This document shows, one piece after another, positions 14,880-30,300 of a stretch of 64,000 nt of DNA. Below the pieces are notes generated by a model. It was not told the origin of the DNA. It saw only the letters and a program-made list of their open reading frames with translations, and made no database searches. Source of the stretch: Glandiceps talaboti. Lineage: Eukaryota > Hemichordata > Enteropneusta > Spengelidae. How positions within the stretch are numbered: the stretch's first letter is position 1; each line of letters starts with the position of its first letter. The stretch spans positions 3,143,501 through 3,207,500 of the forward strand of contig NC_135556.1 in NCBI RefSeq assembly GCF_964340395.1, written 5' to 3'. Position numbers and translations under genes: made by a program.

Positions 14880-16813
14880 TACTTTATTGGGAAAACTTCA
14901 AAACTTTTCCTTAGCCAGTTACCTAGCTCCTCATCTGTACTAAAAGATGTCACAATATTTTGGAATGCTTTCATAAACTTTTTTCATTAGCCATATACAC
15001 CACTTCTCTACTTCAGATATTTTATTGGAAAAGACTTGTCTTCCAACCCATCTACATCTCTATACTACTTTAGATCAAACTGTTATCATTCCACTACATC
15101 CAAGGAATAATTCAAAACATCAACTTCAATATCAAGGTGAAATTAATCAGTTTCCCATCTCTGAATAAAAGAATTTCCTCTACTTTCTATTAGTTGCATA
15201 TAAAATGGCAGTTACCTTGGTTACAACTAATATTTTACTAATGATACATATTAACAACCATTTTACTAATAATTATGCAGCATTTACGTTCACTTTCTGA
15301 AACATGACATACAATGTCTTCTCCTGACAAGTATTTGCTTAGATGCAAGCATAATGTCACAATGTTAAATGTATTCAAGTTGTCTTTGCTCCACAATTTC
15401 AATACAGAAGATAGAACTAGAATCAAGGAATCAAGTAATACCTGACTACATTAAATCTCAAACTTTGCTAATGTAGATTTCATATCTAATGAATGATTTT
15501 GTAGTTGCATTGTAGACAGACACAAAGCAAAACTATTGTTGTTGTAGGTAGTAGACTAAACAAGGTGACATTACGATTTACTTATGCTAGCTCTTGTAGG
15601 TCACAAACCCTGACAAGGCAGGTACAATTTATCTGTTTGCATCTCTAGAACTGTTTGCAATGTCACAAATTAGAGGATTAATAAAACTGATAATAACTGA
15701 TACACATCAAGCGTACATTGACTGATTTGATTTACTCCTTCACAATAACCTTGAACTTGTAACTACACTCTTTGGTTATAGTGATATTGATGAAAAAATA
15801 CGATGTATATGACAATTTGAAATATTCAATTTGCTTTCAGTCAAAATAACGAATGTGACTTGAAAAGGAATCAACTTCTTTCTTGCATCAAATTGTTACA
15901 AATTCCAATGACAGTGATGAAACACTATGGAGGAACATATTGATGCACACACCCATACCTATACAGTACTATTGCAATAAAGTAGGCAGGTCAGAATTTT
16001 ATTTTTATTTTACCCTAAATTTTAACAAAAGTATTTTCTATACTCACGCTACCCTATGCCACTGTTGCAAATGCAAAAGAAAAAGTCAAATGGTGAAAAA
16101 AAATTCAAAGTTGTTTGCCACAGTGGCGATTCAAAATTCTCACCAACTGAGCATCAATGCCATACCCCCTGACTTTTTCATATGTGTATACTAATTTGAC
16201 TGGCAGTCACCATATTTCTTTTGATGTACAGAAATCACAGTCGTCATTTCAGCGACGTAGGTACCAAGTTTCATACATTGTAACTATGATGTCTGTTAGC
16301 ATGTTGTATCAAGTACGGTAAGTTAGAAATGGTTACACTCTTTTGAAAGCCTGTGGCAAGTAGGCCTATGGTTGGCCTAAATGAGCTGCTTTTTTAAAAA
16401 TAACTGTTGAGTTATGTAAGACCCATTATCACACTTGTAATATTAGCAAAACACACCGAACTGTGATAAGCAAGTGATAAGGAACTGCACTTGTTGGCTA
16501 ATGGAAACAAACTGTCATGGTGATAACGTTGCCTTGGTTATGTGGACATAATCACCCTGTAAGCAAGGTAGTACAAACATTACATGAGGTGGCTTTAATG
16601 GCCACATGAGAAAATGTTGTTAGTAGAGATACCATGGTAACTGAGAGTGGAGTTACAACTTACAACAATACATTAATAACTTATGTCAACCTGTGTAAAC
16701 AATGAAGGAGGTTGAATGTGTAACCACTTCAGGAAACTCACTACCAGAGATACCATCCTACTGTGAGTGTAACTACATCAATGTCCATTGATTGCTTTAC
16801 TAATAGAAATTAC

Positions 16814-18402
16814 TTTGTGTCTATCTTAGTTTGCCTATAGTCTGATTTCCATAGTAGTATATCAACAATAGTTTTAGTTTGTAGCTATCTTAGTTTGCCT
16901 ATAGCTTGATTTCCATAGTAGTATATCAACAATAGTTTTAGTTTGTGTCTATCTTAGTTTGCCTATAGCCTGATTTCCATAGTAGTATATCAACAATAGT
17001 TTTAGTTTGTGTCTATCTTAGTTTGCCTATAGCTTGATTTCCATAGTAGTATATCAACAATAGTTTTAGTTTGTGTCTATCTTAGTTTGCCTATAGCTTG
17101 ATTTCCATAGTAGTATATCAACAATAGTTTTAGTTTGTGTCTGTCTATCTTAGTTTGCCTATAGTCTGATTTCCATAGTAGTATATCAACAATAGTTTTA
17201 GTTTGTGTCTATCTTAGTTGGCCTATAGCTTGATTTCCATAGTAGTATATCAACAATAGTTTTAGTTTGTGTCTATCTTAGTTTGCCTATAGCTTGATTT
17301 CCATAGTAGTATATCAACAATAGTTTTAGTTTGTGTCTATCTTAGTTTGCCTATAGCCTGATTTCAATAGTAGTATATCAACAATAGTTTTAGTTTGTGT
17401 CCATCTTAGTTTGCCTATAGCCTGATTTCCATAGTAGTATATCTCCAATAGTTTTAGTTTGTGTCTATCTTAGTTTGCCTATAGCTTGATTTCCATAGTA
17501 GTATATCAACAATAGTTTTAGTTTGTCTCTGTCTTAGTTTGCCTATAGCTTGATTTCCATAGTATATCAACAATAGTTTTAGTTTGTGTCAGTCTTAGTT
17601 TGCCTATAGCTTGATTTCCATTGTAGTATATCAACAATAGCTTTAGTTTGTGTCTATCTTAGTTTGCCTATAGCTTGATTTCCATAGTAGTATATCAACA
17701 ATAGTTTTAGTTTGTGTTAGTCTTAGTTTGCCTATAGCTTGATTTTCATACTAGTATATCAACAATAGTTTTAGTTTGTGTCTATCTTAGTTTGCCTATA
17801 GCTTGATTTCCATTGTAGTATATCAACAATAGCTTTAGTTTGTGTCTATCTTAGTTTGCCTATAGCTTGATTTTCATACTAGTATATCAACAATAGTTTT
17901 AGTTTGTGTCTATCTTAGTTTGCCTATAGCTTGATTTCCATAGTAGTATATCTCCAATAGTTTTAGTTTGTGTCTATCTTAGTTTGCCTATAGCTTGATT
18001 TCCATAGTAGTATATCAACAATAGTTTTAGTTTGTGTCTATCTTAGTTGGCCTATAGCTTGATTTCCATAGTAGTATATCTCCAATAGTTTTAGTTTGTG
18101 TCTATCTTAGTTTGCCTATAGCCTGATTTCCATAGTAGTATATCAACAATAGTTTTAGTTTGTGTCTATCTTAGTTTGCCTACAGCTTGATTTCCATAGT
18201 AGTACATCAACAATGGTTTTAGTTTGTGTCTATCTTAGTTTGCCTATAGCTTGATTTTCATACTAGTATATCAACAATAGTTTTAGTTTGTGTCTATCTT
18301 AGTTTGCCTATAGCTTGATTTCCATAGTAGTACATCAACAATAGTTTTAGTTTGTGTCTATCTTAGTTTGCCGATAGCTTGATTTCCATAGTAGTATATC
18401 AG
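16814..18402. repeat. 64-bp minisatellite, about 25 copies
   Basis: Period 64 bp, as shown by the spacing of ATCAACAATAGTTTTAGTTT and TTAGTTTGCCTATAG. Variants include ATCTCC for ATCAAC and an 8-base substitution around CATACTAGT. The array ends 250 bp downstream of the stop codon of folate receptor-like gene A. An ATTAAA on the minus strand at 18404-18409, right at the array edge, is the only poly(A)-like signal I see for that gene. Confidence 0.95.
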
Positions 18403-18651
18403 TTTAATAACTGCTGTATCTTGTGTCAATGAGTTTTAAAACACTGTATCACCAATCATACCTAAACAAACACTTGTGCTTGGTCTGATTTCAAAAATAC
18501 CTCAATTATCTACATTTTAGATCAAATATAATAATAATTAGTAGTTATTTGAAAACCATTTATATCTTTCATCAGATTGTTCAAAAGTACTCTAAAAAAT
18601 AATCCCTCTAAAAGAAATGATTGGAGGAAGATTCCAGGTGGTGACAGCTTA

Positions 18652-18765
18652 TTACAACTTAATGATAACAACCAGGAGTGTAGCAATTAGATAAGTGACA
18701 AGTGACAAACTTTGGACACTAACTGTACCACCTACTGTTAATTCATTGGCATAGTACTGTGCAAC
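18652..18765 (-). CDS. Gene A coding exon 5 (GPI-signal tail)
   Basis: 114 bp, 37 codons and stop, too short for a usual open-frame cut-off. Found from the acceptor TTCACAG|GTT and the family motif V-A-x-x-YA (human VARFYA). It then gives a short Gly/Thr/Ser spacer and a strongly hydrophobic end, the layout of a GPI-attachment signal. Same length as gene C exon 5. Confidence 0.88.
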   Translation of the reverse strand, partial: VAQYYANELTVGGTVSVQSLSLVTYLIATLLVVIIKL

Positions 18766-21216
18766 CTGTGAATAAAACAAAACAAATGACGATTTTCACA
18801 AAACTGATTTATACAGAGCATGATTGATTATTCCTAAATTGTGAATGATTTCACATGCAAACAAGGAGATGTTGAATAACTGAATTAATTTTTACATATC
18901 ACTTTCTGAATTTACTTTTCATTCCTGTAGGAAACGTGAATAATGTGTATAAATTGATAAACATAAACATGTATTTATCTAGTATTAGTAAACGTGTATT
19001 TATCTAGTAAGCATGTAATATAAAGATGTCTGCCAACCTGCATAGTACACACACTACAATACTGAGTGCAACACAGTAAGCCATATTCTGGTTATTCAAA
19101 AGACAGAAGATTGTACAGTCTGGCCACTAGGGGTGCTGTTCTTTGGTTTTGGTATCACCAAAATTTTGGTATAGTGCATAAGCCTTTGTTTTGGCAAACA
19201 GTATATTTTGGTAATGCCCCACTGCCATATGTTATTGTATATACCCTGTGCATCTGTGATTCTGTGTCTACTTAGGGGGTGCTATTACAATATACCCTGT
19301 GCATCTGTGATTCTGTGTCTACTTAGGGGGTGCTATTACAATATACCCTGTGCATCTGTGATTCTGTGTCTACTTAGGGGGTGCTATTACAATATACCCT
19401 GTGCATCTGTGATTCTGTGTCTACTTAGGGGGTGCTATTACAATATACCCTGTGCATATGTGATTCTGTGTCTACTTAGGGGAGTGTCTTTTATCAAGAT
19501 TTGTTTCCATATCTGCTTCATTTTCTGTTGGATTTTAATTGTGACATTTTCATGTCTGTTAAAATATGTCTAAAACACAATGTATTTTTTTTTCTGCACT
19601 GGATTTGTTTTAACTGAAGATGAGAAGAAGTTTTGTCAATAGAAAATAATTCCTGCTAACATTAAGTACATTATGACCTTTTAGTATTCTGTCTATGTAA
19701 TTCTTGTGAAACTTATCAACAACAGTTGAACTGAAAATGCCATGTTGTCAAATTTTTATGCACCAAAATAAAGACATTCACTATAAGTAGGGAATTATGG
19801 TAATTTCAATCAGAATTTGAGTCTACAAATACTTCACTCACCTCATCATTGGGGTTATCCTCACCCTCTTCCCAGAACATTTTCATACAAGGCATGTCTG
19901 GATTATCATCAGGAACTACAGTGAAAGAGCCTCCCCAAAGGTTCCGACAAAAATTGGTTGAATTATGGAAATAGTCTTTGAAAGTTTTACACTCTTTATC
20001 ATCTGGACATGCAGCAGTTTCTGATTGCAAATCAATAAATAAATAAACAGACAAATGAGGAAATCTTTTGGGAAAATGTTAGGAATTGTTATTCATATTC
20101 AAAGTGATAATGCCATATCAAACTGAACAAAACAAATGAATGCAAAATGTGTCTTTTTTTGGAAACAATCATGTTCTTTACTAATTAACAAAGGGAAAAT
20201 TAAAGTCACCCCCCCCCCCCCACCCATGTCAATTGAAATGAAATGAAAGAAAGAACAAGAGAACTCAAACTATGTTGGCATTAAGGTGGTTATATGGTTC
20301 GGTTAGTGTAATGACAGCCATCATTTAGAACAACCAGTGAATGGATACACAGTGCCTCTGTGATGATTAACATATATTAGAAAATCTCAATCATGTATAT
20401 ATATATGAATGTCCTGGGTTCCAGTGAATGTAATTACAGGTTTTTGGCACTGGAGTTTCAGAAAAAATAGCACCAATGGTGTTGTAGCTTGTATTTGGGT
20501 CTTGCTATGGACATGGCCTTGTTGCTTGGGATATCTGGAAACATTTTGGGAATCTTTAGTCACTTACTTACCCATCCCTGTTTTTATCTTTGTAATTATT
20601 ACATCATCATTTCTGTTGCTAAGGGTGTGGTCATGATTGCTTGGGCCAATTGTGGTAACTGCAGAATAATACCTCCAGAAACATCCCCACCAAGTTTCAA
20701 CTCATTCACCATGCAGTTTCAAGATATAAGTTTTTGACCAAAATTAAGATGCATCCCCATTAAATTTCAGTCCAATCTGCTCTGTAGTTTTGAGACTATA
20801 CATGTTTATACCTAATGAACCATGAACAATTATTAATCTAAACACCCCTAAGAAAGCTCCCACCAACTTTCAGCCTAATCTGCTCAGTTTTGGAATGATA
20901 GATTTTTGACCCAAAAGACACATGCTTATACCTAATTTGCATATCACTGATGGGATCATCTTGTCATGAACAATTCTTAATCTAAACACCTCTAAGAACG
21001 TTCCATCCAAATTTCAGATCGATCTGATAAGTAGTTTTGGAGTTTAACTTTTTGTCCAAAAATCACATTTTTTGACCCAAATCACTTTGGTAATATCATA
21101 TTGATTTGATCAATTTCCCAACTAGACACCCAAGGTAATACACCCACCAAATATCATGGCAATCGGTCCAGTAGTTTTTGATTTTGTTGTGTGTCACACA
21201 CACACACACACACACA

Positions 21217-21280
<64 letters not shown>

Positions 21281-21285
21281 CACAC

Positions 21286-21316
<31 letters not shown>

Positions 21317-24300
21317 CTTGCCATGTCTATAGCACTACTGAACCTTATCAGTTCAGTTGTGCTAAAAATGGTATCAAACAGCCACCAGATCCAAAATTCT
21401 CCCATACGGTCTACAACCTGCTACAGCACTTGTATCTGAGCCCTCTTGTAAAAACATTCTAGGGAGAACACAGAGGTCAAAGGTCAAAGGTATTCTTTAC
21501 TAGTCAATATCCCATATTATATTATATCATGCTACTATGTGCCATTCTGATTGGATAATAACTGTGGTAAAATCCCATTTTACCACGGCTGGCAGTGGTA
21601 AAATGGGCCCCTAAACTAGCATATGAATAGTACATACAAGCTGAATGTGGAAACCAAAGGGGGGGGGGGGGGGTTGACTATTAGGAAAATATCCTGTCCA
21701 ATAGTTTGGGTTACAGTAGTCCAAATATTTCCACTGATGACCTTGCGATCGAAAGCAACGATCGATCAGTGGCTTCAACATCACTGGCCATGGCCAGTTT
21801 GCGAAATTAATGCCGGTCCTTCGGCCCGAGACCAACAGATTTCCGTTCGGACCAACAGTTTTTCAGAATTACAACAACGTATCGGTCCTTAGGACCGATT
21901 GAAATTTGGAGTAAATAATAACATTTATTCAAAGATATATCCAATTTCACCTACATGAATCTGATCTTGTGTTACCTATTTTACTCTCGACATCTCGTTC
22001 AAGTCAAGCGACACAGAGCTAGCTCGCTACGTGTTGTTGCCAATGTTGATATCATGTCTACATGACGTAGCATACAGCGTCTAATCAGAACGTCTTAGAC
22101 ATTCAGACTCATTTTACGCATTCAGCGCATGCGTCTTTTTCCACCATGATATCGTAATCATTTAATCATTGTTGTAAAGTTTACTGCTCGAAGTGTATGA
22201 AACTTTTAACGTGTTTGAGACAGTTCCACGTTGCATTTATAAAGTATGTGGCGATATTTAGGAGGCGGCAATGAGCTTCCGAAGAAGAAGACGAAACATA
22301 CACTGTTTTTTTAAAGGCTGGTATAGCCGGTAAATGTTAGCAGGTTTCCCGATCAATTTACCGGAGTTCCCCATGTCTGTTGCCATGATCGAAAATGCAT
22401 TTTAACTAATAAAGAAGGCAGCTACACTTCGTAAAATATCTTCAGTACAATAGGTTTTTTTTTGTAAAAATAGTAAAAAAAATGCATAGTCTGATTGCTT
22501 TCAATTTGATGCATATGATAATGTACGTACTGTCATGTTGTAATCAACGTATAAACTTAGAAATGTTGCATTTTTGTTGCCATTGTTGTATCTAATTACT
22601 GCATCATGCCAAACATGGGTACATCATGACACATTATAGTACAGTTACCATATCACGTTCCCACGTCAAAAAAACTCACACTGTAAGACATGTTTAGCCA
22701 TAGTTCTTTTCATCATGGTCAGATTTCTTACACAAACAGTCAGAGACGATACTCAATACACCACAATAGGGTATACGGGTAGGGCTTTATGGGGGGGGGG
22801 GGGGCTTCATTACATATGTAAAGACCGAAGGAAGACGAAACCTCTCTGTGTCACTTTGTGGATGGAAATTGAAATAAAGCAAATACAGTTTTCAAGAGGG
22901 ATAGTTACGCGATAAAACTTTCTGCTATGATGTGAATGTGTGGGTCTACGTTCGCTAAGAGTTGGAAAGCTACCTTAGCTGTTGCCACAGATGATGAATC
23001 TGACTTTGGATTAATGTGATTCAGAATTTAGTGAATCATACAGAGAGGAAGGAGAGGACTGTGATCTCTTAGAGATTGCAGATAATGTAGATTTATTGAT
23101 TCATTCACCCATATTATCTACAATCTATGGATCTGTATTTCTATGGTGTAATGAATACATTCAGTCTCAGACCACTATAGTCTATAGGAACAGATTATGC
23201 GAGAATGAATATGCATTGTCTCTGGGTTCATAGTTACAAATGAAAATCTCTACTCACAGAGTCAAAAATTACTTGGTTGGGAATCCAAAATTTACTTCCA
23301 AGTTATTTTTTGACTCTGTGAGTGGAAATTTTATGAAATAATAGTGGATAGTGAACAATTTGTTGTACTCTCTTTTACTTTTATATCTAAAGATATGCTG
23401 TATCATATTAAGTTCAAAATCATTTAATCTGCAAATGGGGGTGTAGATACAGGTCGTGAACATGAACTGCATTGAGTATGGACCAGCAGTTTTCCTTAAG
23501 GACCAGCAGCATTTGCTACATGTCGGTCCTTATGACCAGTAGTCATTTTCCCTTAAGTTCACACACTGGCCATGGCTGATAAGGTACAAGTTCTCCCATG
23601 CAACGAGCCATCTCAGCATCCTGCTCTCGTTGAATCAAGCAACACCAATTTAACTTTTAACCATCAGTCAAGTGCGTCAGGATTATTTCAAAAGTGTACA
23701 TTTTCAGGTTCAGTCAATGTTCAATTTGTTAACCATTAAATTAAAGTAGATTGTGTAACGTCGCGTCTCTGATTTACTGTCTCGAGCTTTCTCCGATTCA
23801 ACTGATTCAACGCCGAGACATCTATTTTTAGCAGTGTACAAGATTGTATTGTTCTTATGTAAATATCCAAACAAAATTGTTACTTTCTTTGACCTCTTGC
23901 CCCGTTTTCTTTGTTGCTAGTTTTCAACGCGTTTTCGTTATGCATTACATGATGTAAATAAAGTAATTTATCAATGCATTGCAATGCAGTGTATGGTTTG
24001 TGTTCATGCAGTGTGTGTGTGTGGGCGACATGAACGTATCCACTCATCAAAATATGCTCGTTCCCGACGATCTATTACCAACGATCTTTTTCTGTACGTG
24101 CGAATTCGCCTTTTCAGGCATATAAATAACTACAGAATCACATTTAGAAGAAATAGACACATATTTTGATATAATATAATAGCAATAACCCCCGCCGAAG
24201 GCGGGTATACACTCGAATTTGGTACAATTCGCTCCATATTCGCTCTATATGTAGTGCTATATGTAATTGTACCAAAATCTCGTGTATACCCGCCTTCGGC

Positions 24301-27300
24301 GGGGGTTATTGCTTAATTATATTATACCAGTATATCGATGGTGTGAATTAAGAGATCTGATTGGTCAAGACCTCAAACTAACACTAAAATAGTGATATAT
24401 GCAGCGTTAGCATGACTCTTTAGTGGCCCTGAATGAGAATAGTATATTTTTTGATCACTGTTGTCTACATCCATTATGCATGGCTGCCGTATCCATATAC
24501 TGTTGATTGCCTGTACAACACTAATTTGTTCACACCGAATGCTAATTGAATAAGATATCCAAAGCCCTAGAATTACCCGATGTTTCCTCAAAACTATCAC
24601 CTTCATAGAACAGCTCAGCATAAGTCTATAGTGTCGTTCTTGGCCCACAAAATGTGGACACAGGATCATGTACATAAATCCATCACAAAATGAATTTAAC
24701 TTAAAGTGTACATGCAAAGGTACATACTCTTTTTTTCTTAATTATGTTTATTTTGCCATAAAAATAAAGGAAATCGGGTTCGTAATAGTACAATATAATT
24801 CTAACACGAGAAATTGCGCGAAAAATGAGGCACTCTCGGCTCAGCCACAGAGCACCCTCAGGTAAGTACCTCTCATTTGCATATGGATAGGACAGGATTT
24901 GGAACTTTATGACGTCAATGCAGGAACACAAACGCATTCGTCAGTGTATCTTTACATGTAAAGCCATTATGGTCGAACCAGAAGGTCAACTTCAAAACCC
25001 GTTTTCGCCAGAACCCGACGTTGAATATTGATCAGATTCCTCAAGCGTAGAGCAATACACTCCAGCATTAACATCTGATGGTGTGATTTAGCCAAATTCA
25101 TTCGAACCGACCGCTAGCAGTAACGATAGTTCCTCTGGTAGTGAATGAGTATGTCCTAGTGAAGCCGTGTTGTTTACATAAAGTGAATGCTGTTATCAGC
25201 GTCCTTTGTTGACATAACTATTCAATGGGTGGAAAACAGCTCCTGCAGACAATGTAATCGAAACGAAAATTATGTAATATTTCCATATCCATCAAACATA
25301 CAGAGAATGAGAATGGCTTCAAGAGTTCCCCATAATATTCTCTCAAGTTGTTCAAATGTAGCATGTGTCGTAACAGTACATTCAATCTATGACCATTCAA
25401 AATCTTCGCGAAAGTAGACCCACAAATTCGTTAGAGCAGAACGTTTTGTTGGATCATGTAACCGTCAATCTTGAAAGCTAGGTGTACACGTACTTTATTT
25501 CATTTTTGACTGCGTTCATTACCATCCACACAGTGACATGAAGTGGTTTCATCTTCTTTCAAAGCACAGCCCATGTTCACTGAAGCCGGCCGTACTGTGG
25601 TGTATTGTGTATTGTCTCCGACCATTTTTGTTTGAGTTTTTTATGGGTAGACATGTCTTACGTTGTGGAAGTTATTTGACCTGGGAGCGTGAAGCTTAGT
25701 GCTGATTGTACTTTGCTGTGTCCATCCACTTTTGACATGTGATTGGCATGACACAGTAATTGTTCATGTAGACAAAACAATGGAAACAAAAATAGCAACA
25801 TTATAATGAGCGTTGCGTCTTTTTACTTTGATATGATTCCGACGATATATGTGATGTATCACAATGAAAACGATCGACTCCCAGCAACATGGAAATCAAA
25901 ACATACAATCGGACTACGCATTGTTTAAAAACAAATGCTATCGTAATGAAAATATTTTATGAAGCTAACTTGCTTTCTTGAAAACATCATTTCAAATTAT
26001 TTTATTTGTCTTCCTTTTTTCGCTTTGATCATGGCTACACCGGTGGCGTGGAGAACCCCGGCCCCGGTAACATTTACCGACTTTCACTGTATGGCGTCAC
26101 TGTCCAGTTTTTACGTGATTTCAACTGCCTTCACCCATTATTACCTACTCAGTTATATCACTCGGAAATGTGTGTAGGGTGATGTTTCACTGCGGGTGCT
26201 GCCGACAAAACACCAAGGAACCATTGTTGTCGGAAGACTAAACTGGTACACCACAATACACAATATGTACAGTTACAGATAATACTATATGGCAAGCGTA
26301 ATTAGTAATTCATAAGTAAACATTACACAAAGGCTTAGAAGGCTTTTGTAACACGTGGGACCTCGACACCTTTCGTGAGCTGGTTGCGGTGCCGAAGTTA
26401 GTCGAAGCACAGGGGATTAAGGGGGCAAGTATTTTTGTGACTTTCTTGCCAATGCGCGCAATATTTAGAGGTATGAATGCAATTTCATTTATTTTTATGG
26501 CAAAATAAACATAATTACGAAAAAAAGTATGTACCTTTGCATGTACACTTTAAGACCATTCAGAAATGAACTTACCACTATACAAACTGAGTAAAACTAC
26601 ATATTTACACTGCATAATATTAAACTATTCATTGTTTAAATTTAAATTTAGTGACTGTCTCCTTGATTTCATATTGTGAGATTGCCAGTCCCTGTCATGG
26701 AAGGAATCATGCTTGAATTCAACAGATATTCAGGTTCTGGGGCCAATCTATCTCCTTGATTTCATATTGTGAGATTGCCAGTCCCTGTCATGGAAGGAAT
26801 CACGCTTGAAATTCAACACATATTCAGGTTCTGGGGCCAATCTATACCTGCACTTCATTTTCATTCCAAAGTGCACTTTGTTTTACTTTTACTGTTTTTT
26901 AAAAAAAAGTTTTGTTGCAAATTTTAATAAACCAACCCTGGGGATGGTATACCCCTTAGTTTTGATCAGTTAATGACATATATGCATTCCCTGATGTCCA
27001 TGTGTCCACTTGTCAAAATCTCAAGGTATACAATCATCCCCAGGGGTGGTTTATTGCTGAATAATGTTTAATTATGCTAATATCCCTACCTGATGACCAA
27101 TCCCAGCCTTTAGCCCAGTTATCAGAACAGGTCAGGTCAAATTTGCATGCATCCCACCATGCATTGCACTCACTGGCACACAAAGGAACATCCACAAAAC
27201 GTTCATTTCGAATTGAGATTTTATGCTGTGTGTGAGAAAATGTTGGGTTTGTGAGTGTCATTTTATACAACTACAAGCATACACACATACATGATTTACT

Positions 27301-30300
27301 GACAAACATAATAAATCTGTATATGCATGCATGCATGGATAGATAGATAGATAAATAGATAGATAGATATGATAGATAGATAGATAGATAGATAGAGATA
27401 GCATAGATAAAGAGATAGATAGATAGATAGAGAGACAGACAGATAGATAGCTAGATAGATAGAGATAGCATAAAGAGATAGATAGATAGACAGAGACAGA
27501 CAGATAGATAGCTAGATAGATAGATAGATAGATAGATGCATACATACATTTCAATATGTAAATACTTATACATAAATTTCAATAATACATGTACATGTGA
27601 AATCTGTTTAGTCAGAATGATATGTTTTCCATAATATGCAATAGCTAGACAATTCTTGTCAGGTTCTTTAATCATCCTGTAAACAAGCCATCATAGATGA
27701 CATAGTCCCCACTGTTTGGGAGCTATTGAGCCCTGTTTGGATTTCAAATGGCTCCAGACATGAAAAAATCATAACAGAATGGCTGCCTAGCAATCCTGTT
27801 GGATCATATCATGACATAAGTTGACATACATATATACATCATAGTACATTGTCTTAATTTTAAAATAAAGTTTTAATGGAAATTGTTCATGCATGTCAGT
27901 GTAATGGTCCCAAACATGGAAATATTAAAAAAATGTTCAAAGGCATGTCTGCATAATGGATTTGAAATGAAAACTTTGTAACGAAATGGCTGTCTAGCAG
28001 CCATATTGGATTGTATAACAAAATAAATTGACATACATATGTATGCCATAGTGTGTTGTCCTTGTACCAAGTTTGATAGGAATCGGTCCAGTCATGTCCA
28101 AGTAAGTGGTTCTGGACATGAAAAAATTGTTCAAAAAATGGCCACATATGGTGGCCATATTGCATCATATCATCACATAAATTCACGTGCATATGTATGT
28201 AATAGAACATTGTCCTTATATCGACTTTGAATGAGATCTGTTCAGGCATGTCTGCGTAATGGCTTTGAACATGAAAAAATCATAACAAAATGGCTGTCTA
28301 GCGGCCATATTGAATTGTATCACAAAATAAATTGACATCCATATGTATGCCATAGTGTGTTGTCCTTGTACCAAGTTTGATAGAAATTGGTCCAGTTATT
28401 TCCGAGAAATGACTACGCACGCACGGACGCACGCATGCATGGACGGACAGAACCCAATCTATAAGTCCCCCCTCCCCCCATCTATAAGTCCCCCCTCACC
28501 CCGGACTTCGTCCGGTTGGTAATAATTAGGAGATATTCTAAATTTAATTATCAAACACAAAATAAAGATTCTAGATGTCTAAGAACATTTTCATACAAAC
28601 CTCAACAAGCCAAGGTCCAACATTTGGTGTGCACTCATAAAAACAGCTATCTTGTACCATAAATTTATGACATGATGTTGACAAAGCCTCAGAACCACAG
28701 TGGTACCAATTGATATCATGCCACACTCCGTCATCATGTATGGCTTCACTCACATTGGAGAAACAACAACTACGGTCTGACCATTGTGTACACTACCAAA
28801 AATAGAAATATAAAACATTGGAATGTGACAGTGTAAGTCTTAGTAACTTGAATACCTATTTAACTCATATACTTTGTCTTAAAGAGGAATGCCATTTTCA
28901 TACACTATGGGTTCTAGAAAGTCAATAAATTGATATTTTGCCTTTATAGGGTATCTTTGCTATGGGCTATTGCATCATTATTGCATCATGGGAGTCAGCA
29001 GAAATAATATATAATAATATATTCAAGTTGTAATTGTAAACTGAATATTCATGAGAGATGTTTTACATTGAAGGGTATAGGCATTTTGGACTTATGAAGA
29101 TTCATTTGAGTTTATTCAGTCCAATTTTGGTGAAATAATGATAACATTCATGAAACATGTGACATTAATCAGCTTTCCTCCTCTCTATCACCAGGATCAT
29201 ACTTGTACAGTGATATCATTAGGGTAATCCTTTGTCCTCTTTAACTCCTTCAAATATTGGTTATCCTAGTGGTTTTGAATGAGACTAGTAACTTTTATAT
29301 GGGTCTTTTGAATCACCCATTCATGTATACATTCACTCAGTGCATGTAGTAAGGACTTGATCATTTTATGTCTGTTGGACTCACTTAATACGGTCAGAAA
29401 ATACTGTTGCTACAAGAGAATAGCCCTATAAACAGGCATATCTAGTCATATTGGCAGTCGTTCACAGTGACAAGTCAGGTATATTAGTCAGAATATAAAT
29501 ATAAATATAGTTGTCGATCAGCGTTAAATACATGCTTGACTGCAGAAGGTATGGATTGTCATGACGTCATTACTCATGAATATTTATTACTAGGCTGAAA
29601 TAACACTTTCACAGCTCTAAGACACCAGAATTTATTTCGCAATGTCACAGAAGAAAATAACAATTCTGGTTTGCTAAAATGTGTTGTTACAGCTTTATAA
29701 TTCAGAGTTTATAGGTTTATTAAATTATCATATAGAGGTCAAAGGCAATACGTTACTCTATATATAGTATTTAAATCTACAAAGTCATGACTTTACTAAC
29801 ATATTTAGTAAATACGGAAAAATAAAATAAAATTTATGTGTTTTCGATAACCCAACCAACCCTAGTTTAAGCTGCCAACGCTAAACATTTTTCAAACATT
29901 TAAAACAAAAAGATGAGAAATTCCCTGTCTTCTTGACCTTCATGCACGTCTGATATCTACATTCTCAAGCCTTTTTCTACAAGTTTTACTACTGACAGGA
30001 ATCATGCAAACCTGTTATTTGATTCACATACAGATTAAGTGTGATATTTGATGGATGTTAAAATTGAAGGCAGAAAAAACCTCATTATGCTATCAGTTCA
30101 ATCTACTCTGCAAGGTCAAAGTCATTTCTCATGAACATTTAGATTCAGTAAAGATGCAAGATGTGACAGTATTTAACAACCAACGTACAATTAATTTTAT
30201 GTATATATACTTTTCACACTTTGTTAAGATGTTGTAGTTATGGTACTACACTGTCAGTATACTAACGACTGTAGAATTGTAAAATATTGGTTGAGGATTT

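Larger units (their letters stand above)
14125..16813. other. Unique AT-rich sequence, no gene recognised
   Basis: About 2.7 kb between two arrays. The open frames here (for example 15883-16194 on the plus strand) have no recognisable domain, no splice-bounded structure and no family resemblance. The only structure seen is a degenerate repeat at 14703-15036, in which a segment ending in TTTATT(A/G)G(A/G)AAA recurs about four times, two of the copies carrying CCACTAGAGGGCA. Confidence 0.6.

Noticed and set aside
15883-16194. 103-codon plus-strand frame in the unique region
   Set aside because: Low-information composition and no recognisable motif, start context or neighbouring exon.
24960-25180. 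Possible N terminus of a Ser/Asp-rich transposase
   Set aside because: Several in-frame stops and no recognisable catalytic or zinc-binding motif downstream; kept only as part of the decayed DNA element.
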